A model generated the notes under the pieces. That model had not been told where the DNA came from and did not search any database. It saw only the letters and a list, made by a program, of their open reading frames with translations. Source: an uncultured Lachnospiraceae bacterium (GTDB taxonomy: Bacteria > Bacillota > Clostridia > Lachnospirales > Lachnospiraceae). Taken from it: a stretch of DNA of 28,348 nucleotides. Both the position numbers and the translations under genes were made by a program. The stretch is taken from contig CAJUQO010000043.1 in NCBI GenBank assembly GCA_910588295.1, positions 1,120-29,467 on the forward strand. Reading direction: 5' to 3'. Shown here in pieces: positions 22,995-28,348 of this stretch (positions are counted from its first letter, which is position 1; each line of letters opens with the position of its first letter).

Positions 22995-23807
22995 TTAATC
23001 CACCGCTGCCTCCACGGCAAACTCACCCGTCAAATTAAAATTGTGCTGCATGGGCCCCCGGCCCCGGCCAAGATCCAGCATGGCTCCCAGCGCGCCGGAA
23101 AGATAGGCCTTTGACCGCTGAACGGATACAGGCAGGTCAAAGCCTTTCGCCAGATTGGCCGCTATGGCGCTGGACAGGGTGCAGCCGGTGCCGTGGGTAT
23201 TGGGGTTATCGATGCGGGTTCCACAGAACCACTGACCTGTCCCCTTCCCGTACAGAAAATCATCGGCATCACTGATATTATGCCCACCTTTGAGCAGGAC
23301 GGCGCAGCCGTAGGCATCGCCGATGCACCTGGCAGCCGCCTCGATATCTTTCTTTCCGCGAACTGTCATCCCGGAAAGTATTTCCGCCTCCGGGATATTG
23401 GGCGTGACGACATCCGCCAGCAAAAGCAGAGCGTTCTTCAGGGTATCCACCGCTTCCTCCGAGATCAGCCGGTCGCCGCTGGTGGCCACCATCACGGGAT
23501 CGACCACAATATTTTTTGCCCGATAATAGTGCAGCCGCTCCGCGATGGTTTCGATCAGGCCGCAGGAAGCGACCATGCCGATTTTCACCGCGTCAGGCGG
23601 AATGTCCTCAAACACCGCGTCAATCTGCTGCCCCAAAAATTCGGGCGTCATCTCAACAATCCTTTTCACACCGGTAGTATTCTGGGCCACCAGCGCCGTG
23701 ATCGCGCTCATGGCATAAACACCGTTCATAGTCATTGCTTTCAGATCTGCCTGAATCCCGGCGCCTCCGCTGGGATCCGTCCCGGCAATCGATAATGCGG
23801 TCTTCAT
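22995..23807 (-). CDS. thiD: Hydroxymethylpyrimidine / phosphomethylpyrimidine kinase
   Basis: Phosphorylates HMP to HMP-P and then HMP-PP for thiamine synthesis. 270 residues, ribokinase fold. Motifs: SIAGTDPSGGAGIQADLKAM (about 6-25, HMP binding), DAVKIGMVAS, VVDPVMVATSGDRL (about 110-123), LLKGGH, and the anion-hole NTHGTGCTLSSAIAANLA with the active-site Cys. The ATG overlaps the thiE stop (ATGA). Last gene of the TPP-controlled salvage operon. Confidence 0.97.
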   Translation of the reverse strand: MKTALSIAGTDPSGGAGIQADLKAMTMNGVYAMSAITALVAQNTTGVKRIVEMTPEFLGQQIDAVFEDIPPDAVKIGMVASCGLIETIAERLHYYRAKNIVVDPVMVATSGDRLISEEAVDTLKNALLLLADVVTPNIPEAEILSGMTVRGKKDIEAAARCIGDAYGCAVLLKGGHNISDADDFLYGKGTGQWFCGTRIDNPNTHGTGCTLSSAIAANLAKGFDLPVSVQRSKAYLSGALGAMLDLGRGRGPMQHNFNLTGEFAVEAAVD

Positions 23808-24445
23808 TCTTTTACCATCCTTTCCGACATCTGCCGCAGCTCCCGGCAGACGGCTTCAATATCATCCGCAGAAAAGATGGCGGATACCAAAGCCACACCG
23901 TCCACTCCGCTTCCGGACAATTTCCCTATATTATCCCGGTTGATGCCCCCGATGGCCACAACGGGCACATCCACAGCATCGCAGATGGCCCGGAGCGTTT
24001 TGTTTGGCATCTGATCCACATCTGTCTTGGTGCTGGTGGGAAAGACTGCTCCCAGCCCCAGATAATCCGCGCCGTTTTGAACGGCCTCCAGGGCTTCCTC
24101 CACGGTATGGACAGAAACTCCCAGGATCATGCCCTCGCCCGCCAGACGGCGTACCTCAGCGGCTGCCATGTCCTCCTGCCCGACGTGGATGCCGTCCGCG
24201 CCGCAGGCGATGGCAACATCCACATTGTCGTTAACGATGAAAGGAACCTCGTATTGCCGGCATAATGCCCGGATCTCCCTGGCCTCCCGAAGAAATGCCG
24301 CATCGTCCATGTCTTTCTCCCGGAGCTGCACACAGGTCACACCGCCCTTTAAAGCCGCCTCCACCTGCTGGTACAGCGTCCGCTCCCCCGTCCAGGCGCG
24401 GTCAGTTACGGCATAGAGGAGCATATGTTTCTTATCGCATTTCAT
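23804..24445 (-). CDS. thiE: Thiamine-phosphate synthase
   Basis: Couples HMP-PP with thiazole phosphate to thiamine phosphate. 213 residues, TIM barrel. Motifs: LLYAVTDR near the N-terminus, CVQLREKDMDD, FIVNDNVDVAIACGADGIHVGQ (phosphate/Mg site), GVSVHTVEEA, YLGLGAVFPTSTKTD and VVAIGGI. The start at 24445 (MKCDKKHMLLYAVTDR) is preferred because AAAGGTG lies 8 nt upstream; an earlier in-frame ATG at 24496 would add 17 non-conserved residues. It overlaps thiM by 14 nt and thiD by 4 nt. Confidence 0.97.
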   Translation of the reverse strand: MKCDKKHMLLYAVTDRAWTGERTLYQQVEAALKGGVTCVQLREKDMDDAAFLREAREIRALCRQYEVPFIVNDNVDVAIACGADGIHVGQEDMAAAEVRRLAGEGMILGVSVHTVEEALEAVQNGADYLGLGAVFPTSTKTDVDQMPNKTLRAICDAVDVPVVAIGGINRDNIGKLSGSGVDGVALVSAIFSADDIEAVCRELRQMSERMVKE

Positions 24446-25253
24446 ATCTGGCACCTTTCTCCAGCTCCGCCGGGGTAAGGCGGTACATGGCGTCAATGAT
24501 ATAATTCCGGTAGGAAGAATTGCCGTCCATCCCGGTGAGCCGCCGATGGGCGATCTCGCCGCACAGCCCCATGGCGCATACCGCGGCCGCAGCCGCTTCC
24601 AGGGGCCTGTCCGGATTGGCAGTCACAAAGGCCGCCGCCAGCGCGGAGAGCTGACAGCCGGTACCGGTGACGGCGCCCATCATGGGATGGCCGTTGCGGA
24701 TGCAGAATGTCCGCTCTCCGTCCCCCACAATGTCGATGGCTCCTGTGACGGCTGCGACCGCCCCCGTGCGCCGGGCAAATTCACCGACGAAAGCCGCCGC
24801 GTCATCCAGATTTTCCTCCGTTACCTTGTCCGCCACATCGGCATCGACGCCTTTCGTAGTGCCGCTGCCGGAAGCCAGCGTCTTGATCTCCGAGATATTA
24901 CCGCGGATAACTGTGAACTTCACCTCCCGCAGCAGTTGCAAAGCAGTATCCGTCCGCAGCCGGGAAGCCCCGGCCCCCACCGGATCTAAGGACACGGGAT
25001 GGCCAAGTTCATTGGCCCGCTTTCCCGCCGCGAGCATGGCGGGGATGGTTCTTTGATTCAGCGTGCCGATGTTGATGTTCAGCCCGCCGCATATAGCGGT
25101 AATCTCCACCGCATCATCCGGATCGTCGGCCATAATGGGCGATCCGCCGCAGGCCAACAGCATATTGGCGCAATCGTTAACGGTGACATAGTTTGTGATG
25201 CTGTGGATCAGCGGCGATTTCCGCCGCACATTCTCAAAAATCTGTCCAAACAT
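24432..25253 (-). CDS. thiM: Hydroxyethylthiazole kinase
   Basis: Phosphorylates salvaged hydroxyethylthiazole. 273 residues, typical length. Motifs: PLIHSITNYVTVNDCANMLLACGGSPIMAD (about 14-43), SLDPVGAGAS, VIRGNISEI, and GAVTGTGCQLSALAAAF with the catalytic GTGC. AAGGAGT precedes the ATG. With thiE and thiD it makes a salvage route; thiC, thiG or thiF are not nearby. First gene after the TPP riboswitch. Confidence 0.98.
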   Translation of the reverse strand: MFGQIFENVRRKSPLIHSITNYVTVNDCANMLLACGGSPIMADDPDDAVEITAICGGLNINIGTLNQRTIPAMLAAGKRANELGHPVSLDPVGAGASRLRTDTALQLLREVKFTVIRGNISEIKTLASGSGTTKGVDADVADKVTEENLDDAAAFVGEFARRTGAVAAVTGAIDIVGDGERTFCIRNGHPMMGAVTGTGCQLSALAAAFVTANPDRPLEAAAAAVCAMGLCGEIAHRRLTGMDGNSSYRNYIIDAMYRLTPAELEKGARYEMR

Positions 25254-25305
25254 AGTTCATACTCCTTTGTGTTGATGGAAAAATTTTTATGTATCTGTTA
25301 CTAAC

Positions 25306-25338
25306 AAAAAAAGGGCAGCATTACATAGAATGCCACCC
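25306..25338 (-). terminator. Terminator of the TPP riboswitch expression platform
   Basis: Minus strand: GGGTGGCATT (25329-25338) pairs with AATGCTGCCC (25313-25322), ten pairs including two G-T, loop CTATGT, followed by seven T (25306-25312). It sits between the aptamer and thiM, so ligand binding can stop transcription. Confidence 0.92.
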
Positions 25339-25361
25339 GAAATGATCTGATCCATGGATCC

Positions 25362-25447
25362 TGTGTCTTCCTCCGGCGGCATTACCCGCATCAGGTTCAA
25401 GGGTCGAAGGTTTACCTTCCTCTCAGCCTGTCGCACAAGCTCCCCTG
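25362..25447 (-). promoter_or_regulatory. TPP riboswitch upstream of thiM
   Basis: Minus-strand RNA: GGGGAGC, P3 CUUGU-GCG-ACAGG, the invariant CUGAGA, a variable arm GGAAGG..CCUUCG, ACCCUUGAACCUGAU, GCGGGUAAUGCC and GCCGGAGGAAG. These are the conserved THI-box elements in order. With thiM downstream the ligand is thiamine pyrophosphate. Confidence 0.96.
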
Positions 25448-25463
25448 CTGTTTTGTTGCCTGT

Positions 25464-25492
25464 ATTGTAATGCAAATCTCCGGCGATGTCAA
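25464..25492 (-). promoter_or_regulatory. Promoter of the thiamine salvage operon
   Basis: Minus strand: perfect -35 TTGACA (25487-25492), -10 TACAAT (25464-25469), 17-nt spacer, about 10 nt upstream of the aptamer's 5' end. It lies just after the stop of the YyaL-type gene; no terminator was found between the two. Confidence 0.92.
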
Positions 25493-25549
25493 TAGCGCGG
25501 TTGCGCCGTCATGGCTGCCCCGCAGGATCTGCCTATAGCCCTCTTTGCT

Positions 25550-27490
25550 TTACCTCGGCCACAGCGTATTTGCCGGCGCATGGCAGACATGATTTTTACA
25601 GACATAGAAAGTCGTTCTGTCATTGACCAAAGGATATTCCGCGCTATTTGTAGCCACAATGACATCCGCCAGTATGGGAAGCCGCCCCTTTACCGCCTCC
25701 AGGTCTGAGCTGCTTTTCAGGACGGCCACCACATGTTCCGGCGGGTTATCATACATCAGTTTTGCCAGCAGAAACATGCTGTGGCCCGTCGGATACTCCT
25801 GCGCCTGGCCTGACATATACCGAAGCTGTTCCCGGGCCAGCGTACCGTAATCCTCCTTCCCGGTCAGCTGATACAGCCTGACAAAATTGTAAGCCATGAC
25901 AGAATTCCCGCTGGGAACCGCCCCGTCATAGGACTCCTTCGGATTGATAAAAAGCTCTGCGCTGCCCGCGTCCGAAAGGAAGAATCCTCCGTTTTTATTA
26001 TCGGCAAACCGCTTCGCCGCCTCCATACAGAACTGCTCCGCCTTCTCCAGATATTTTTTGTCCAAAGTGGAATGATACAGCTCGATCAATGCGGCAATAT
26101 AGAATGCGTAATCATCCAGGAAGCCGTTTTCCGAACGTTTTCCGCCGCGCCAGCTCGTGTAGAGGCGCAGGCCCTCACTTAAATTTTCTTCCACAAATCG
26201 CTGAGCCTGTATGGCCGCCCGCAGATATTGTCCGTTCCGCGAAGCTCTGTGGAGCACAGACAGCGCCGCTATCATCAGGGAATTCCAGGAAATCAGGATC
26301 TTGTCGTCCAGATGCAGACGAAAACGTTTTTTCCGGTAATCGTACAGCCTCCGTATCTCATCGCTGAAATCCGGCTCCGGCTTATTCCATTTTATGAGAT
26401 TGGGGATATTCACCCCCTCAAAATTACCGTCCTGGGTGATATCAAAAACTTCCGCAAACCGCGTCCCCTTTTCTTTGCCCAAAACTTCCATAATCTCCGC
26501 TAATGTGAAGGTATAGTATTTGCCCTCCACCCCCTCGCTGTCCGCGTCCTGAGCGCTGTAAAACCCGCCGCCCGGAGCGGTCATTTCACGGAAGATATAT
26601 TGCGCGGTCTTTTCGGCGGTATCCAGAAAGCATTGCTTTTTTGTCACGCTGCCGGCCGATGCATAGGCCATAATCAGCATCGCATTGTCGTACAGCATTT
26701 TTTCAAAATGGGGCGCCAGAAAATATTTGTCTGTAGAATACCGGGAAAAGCCATAGCCAATATGGTCAAAAATACCGCCTCTTTGCATCTGGGCCAGTGT
26801 CTTTTCCACCATTTCCAGCGCGTGCGGATCGCGGTTCTGCTCTGCGTACAGTGTCAGAAACATTAAATTATGCGGTACGGGAAATTTCGGGGCGGCCCCG
26901 AATCCGCCGTACATGCGGTCAAAACTGGCGGCGAACATCTTTACTGCTTTTTCAGGAAGGTTCTCATCACGCACATTCTCAGGGCCGGACTCCGCTGCCC
27001 CAAGGCGTGCGACAACCTGATCCGCCGAATGCAGAAGCTTTTCGCGGTCACTGTCCCACTGTTCCGCCACTGTACGCAGCAGATCCGAAAACCCCGGCAT
27101 ACCGTACCGCGGCCCGACAGGAAAGTACGTGCCCGCAAAAAACGGTTTTTTATCCCATGTCATAAAAATACTCATGGGCCAGCCGCCATTGCCGGTAAAT
27201 GCCTGGCACACCGACATATACACGCTGTCTATGTCGGGGCGCTCCTCACGGTCTACTTTTACAGATATAAAATACCGGTTGAGAATTTCCGCCGTCCGCC
27301 TGTTTTCAAAACTTTCACGAGCCATGACATGGCACCAATGGCAGGTGCTGTAACCGATACTCAGGAAAACCGGCTTATCTTCTATCTTTGCTTTCTCAAA
27401 TGCTTCGCCGCACCAGGGATACCAGTCCACAGGGTTTTCCGCATGCTGCAGCAGGTAGGGGCTTGTCTCGCTTTTCAAATGATTACCCAT
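25550..27490 (-). CDS. YyaL/SSP411-type thioredoxin-domain protein (DUF255)
   Basis: 646 residues, the normal length for this conserved family. N-terminal thioredoxin-like domain (about 1-165): NHLKSETSPYLLQHAENPVDW at the start, then SIGYSTCHWCHVMARESFE with the CHWC pair at 50-53, VDREERPDIDSVYM and GNGGWPMSIFM. The remaining two thirds are an (alpha/alpha) barrel resembling glycoside-epimerase folds, e.g. FDHIGYGFSRYSTD, HFEKMLYDNAMLI, DADSEGVEGKYYTFT and WNSLMIAALS. Function in bacteria is not established; oxidoreductase or sugar-related roles have been suggested for the family. GAAAGGAGGC precedes the ATG. A strong hairpin and an operator-like palindrome lie upstream. Confidence 0.92.
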   Translation of the reverse strand: MGNHLKSETSPYLLQHAENPVDWYPWCGEAFEKAKIEDKPVFLSIGYSTCHWCHVMARESFENRRTAEILNRYFISVKVDREERPDIDSVYMSVCQAFTGNGGWPMSIFMTWDKKPFFAGTYFPVGPRYGMPGFSDLLRTVAEQWDSDREKLLHSADQVVARLGAAESGPENVRDENLPEKAVKMFAASFDRMYGGFGAAPKFPVPHNLMFLTLYAEQNRDPHALEMVEKTLAQMQRGGIFDHIGYGFSRYSTDKYFLAPHFEKMLYDNAMLIMAYASAGSVTKKQCFLDTAEKTAQYIFREMTAPGGGFYSAQDADSEGVEGKYYTFTLAEIMEVLGKEKGTRFAEVFDITQDGNFEGVNIPNLIKWNKPEPDFSDEIRRLYDYRKKRFRLHLDDKILISWNSLMIAALSVLHRASRNGQYLRAAIQAQRFVEENLSEGLRLYTSWRGGKRSENGFLDDYAFYIAALIELYHSTLDKKYLEKAEQFCMEAAKRFADNKNGGFFLSDAGSAELFINPKESYDGAVPSGNSVMAYNFVRLYQLTGKEDYGTLAREQLRYMSGQAQEYPTGHSMFLLAKLMYDNPPEHVVAVLKSSSDLEAVKGRLPILADVIVATNSAEYPLVNDRTTFYVCKNHVCHAPANTLWPR

Positions 27491-27513
27491 ATAAGCCTCC
27501 TTTCTGGCACTAT

Positions 27514-27554
27514 GGCATACAGAAAAGACTCCGGCGACAGGTTTTCTGTATGCC
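27514..27554 (-). repeat. Perfect 13-bp inverted repeat in the YyaL-type gene leader
   Basis: GGCATACAGAAAA (27514-27526) and TTTTCTGTATGCC (27542-27554), 15-nt loop, located 24 nt before the start codon and just upstream of the ribosome binding site. As RNA it forms a stable stem-loop in the 5' leader; it could protect the mRNA, tune translation, or be a repressor site at DNA level. No T-run follows. Confidence 0.75.
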
Positions 27555-27581
27555 TTATAAGATACGGATCGTTTCTGCAGA

Positions 27582-27597
27582 TTAGTATACTTACTAA
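27582..27597 (-). promoter_or_regulatory. Operator-like palindrome overlapping a possible -10 of the YyaL-type gene
   Basis: TTAGTA (27582-27587) and TACTAA (27592-27597) form an inverted repeat with a 4-bp spacer. On the minus strand the sequence reads TAGTAAGTATACTAA and includes a TATACT -10-like hexamer; the -35 is poor. TACT/AGTA symmetric sites are used by redox-sensing HxlR/YodB-type repressors, which would suit a thioredoxin-domain gene, but no regulator is nearby. Confidence 0.4.
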
Positions 27598-27605
27598 ATC
27601 CGATA

Positions 27606-28040
27606 TTATGCAGAACCGCAGCCCCCTGCGGCGATTTTGAACTTATCAGCGCCCTTTAATCCACAAAATCCAACCCGGAAAATACTTCTCCCGGCGCCTT
27701 TGAAAGCCCTGCTATCTTTCCGTCCATAAAGTATAGCCCCGCGCTCAGACTCCACACAGCCAATCACTCCCTCATACCAGGGAATGCTCTCCCTGCCTAT
27801 CTGATCGATCTTACCTGCCAGAACATTCACCTCCTGAATATCTACTTCCATCCGTGATAACCGTTCCGCCAGAAATTTCAGCCATCCATCAAGCCTGGTC
27901 AGACGGCAGGATCCACCTTCCGGCACTCTCACCTGTTCCATGGCATCCTGAAGCGCTACCCTGGTCGCCGGCAGCCAAAGGGTTGCCCCATAGTATTCCG
28001 GATATTTTTCATACTCTCTTGCCAAAATCGTCACCCACAT
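27606..28040 (-). CDS. Hypothetical protein, weakly ArdA / conjugative-element-accessory-like
   Basis: 144 residues from the ATG at 28040, chosen because AGGAGG lies 7 nt upstream (an in-frame ATG at 28061 lies before this site). The N-terminal part reads MWVTILAREYEK, then TLWLPATRVALQDAMEQV, FLAERLSRM, EVNVLAGKIDQI and YEGVI. The pattern 'LPAT...L.DAL....' followed by 'F.L......E.N.LA..I' recalls ArdA-like/antirestriction accessory proteins carried by Firmicutes conjugative elements. The C-terminal 55 residues (GRKDSRAFKGAGRS onward) do not fit that pattern, so it may be truncated or frameshifted. No integrase or mobilisation gene is in the window. Confidence 0.5.
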   Translation of the reverse strand: MWVTILAREYEKYPEYYGATLWLPATRVALQDAMEQVRVPEGGSCRLTRLDGWLKFLAERLSRMEVDIQEVNVLAGKIDQIGRESIPWYEGVIGCVESERGAILYGRKDSRAFKGAGRSIFRVGFCGLKGADKFKIAAGGCGSA

Positions 28041-28285
28041 CTGCATTCCTCCTGTTTCCATGCCCTGCTTTTCCCGTTTCTTTTGTGGAGTTTCCGGCCT
28101 TCAGTCAGTGGAAGTAGAGACCGGTAATTGATACAAAATCTCCATTAAAGAGTATCTTTTCTCTGTTCTGACGGGCATTTTTATTGGAAATCAAAGGCTG
28201 GGATTCTTTGGAAACAGCATGTCCTCCAGTTCATCCAGCCACTTCATATCTTTGCCACCATGTCAAGTGGTGAATTCAATTTTTC
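28041..28285. other. Gap with only short open frames
   Basis: No gene is supported. Minus-strand frames here are short: one ends in KWLDELEDMLFPKNPSL (stop near 28192), and another begins with a TTG and ends in NGDFVSITGLYFH (stop near 28107). They have no clear ribosome binding sites and may be remains of coding sequence. No promoter for the gene at 27606-28040 was clear. Confidence 0.35.
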
Positions 28286-28348
28286 TTGCATACATTTTTG
28301 TACTGTGGCATAATATAGGTAAGAAAATCTTACTTGAAAGGAGCATAA
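28286..28348 (+). promoter_or_regulatory. Promoter and ribosome binding site of a gene starting beyond the window
   Basis: TTGCAT (28286-28291), 17-nt spacer, then extended -10 TGGCATAAT (CATAAT at 28309-28314). GAAAGGAG at 28336-28343 ends 5 nt before the window edge, so a plus-strand start codon should follow almost immediately. Confidence 0.65.

Noticed and set aside
1..28348. CRISPR arrays, tRNA or rRNA genes, insertion sequences
   Set aside because: No regularly spaced direct repeats, cloverleaf-like RNA genes, rRNA stretches or transposase reading frames were recognised by eye.

Overview
The window looks like chromosomal DNA of a Gram-positive anaerobe of the class Clostridia, most likely a Lachnospiraceae gut commensal. 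This is inferred from moderately GC-rich genes with strong AGGAGG-type ribosome binding sites, a Firmicutes-type THF riboswitch, a TPP riboswitch on a thiamine salvage operon, a clostridial-type 8-oxoguanine glycosylase, a YtrA-type GntR regulator with an ABC exporter, and many TTGACA/TATAAT-like promoters. No rRNA, tRNA, CRISPR array, intact insertion sequence or replication origin was seen.

Layout. (1) 1-220 is the AT-rich tail of a membrane transporter. (2) 294-4423, minus strand: a PucR-type regulator is translationally coupled to an 8-oxoguanine glycosylase, followed by ilvN-ilvC. The ilvNC promoter overlaps the glycosylase stop codon, carries a perfect 14-bp palindrome, and the unit ends in an intrinsic terminator. 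(3) 4424-7258: divergent from the PucR gene, a GPH-type sugar/cation symporter and a URO-D-fold methyltransferase-like enzyme form a probable uptake and catabolism cassette. (4) 7259-7931 is mostly non-coding: a weak terminator, a near-perfect 56-nt hairpin, minus-strand remnants and an operator/promoter. (5) 7932-12311, plus strand: GntR regulator, ABC ATPase, large permease and VanY-like D,D-carboxypeptidase, all overlapping, form one envelope-related operon. (6) 12395-19088, minus strand: a THF riboswitch with terminator precedes folE, an HD-domain gene, folP, a folB-folK fusion and a YhaO/YhaN (SbcD/SbcC-like) nuclease pair. (7) 19166-21652, minus strand: a Nim-type flavoprotein, two secreted proteins of unknown function and a small ORF. 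(8) 21778-22730, plus strand: a receiver-GGDEF protein with its own terminator. (9) 22786-25492, minus strand: a TPP-riboswitch-controlled thiM-thiE-thiD salvage operon, with a short truncated gene behind its own promoter downstream. (10) 25550-28040, minus strand: a YyaL/SSP411-type thioredoxin-domain protein and a small ORF weakly resembling accessory proteins of conjugative elements. The window ends with a promoter and ribosome binding site for a plus-strand gene that begins just outside.

The riboswitches tie two cofactor pathways to their end products: folate genes to tetrahydrofolate and thiamine salvage genes to TPP. Nothing is clearly a new system. The most testable items are the HD protein inside the folate operon (candidate for the unassigned dihydroneopterin triphosphate step), the recombination-nuclease pair downstream in the same transcription unit, the URO-D-like enzyme lacking the usual Cys zinc ligands, and four strong intergenic palindromes without T-tracts.
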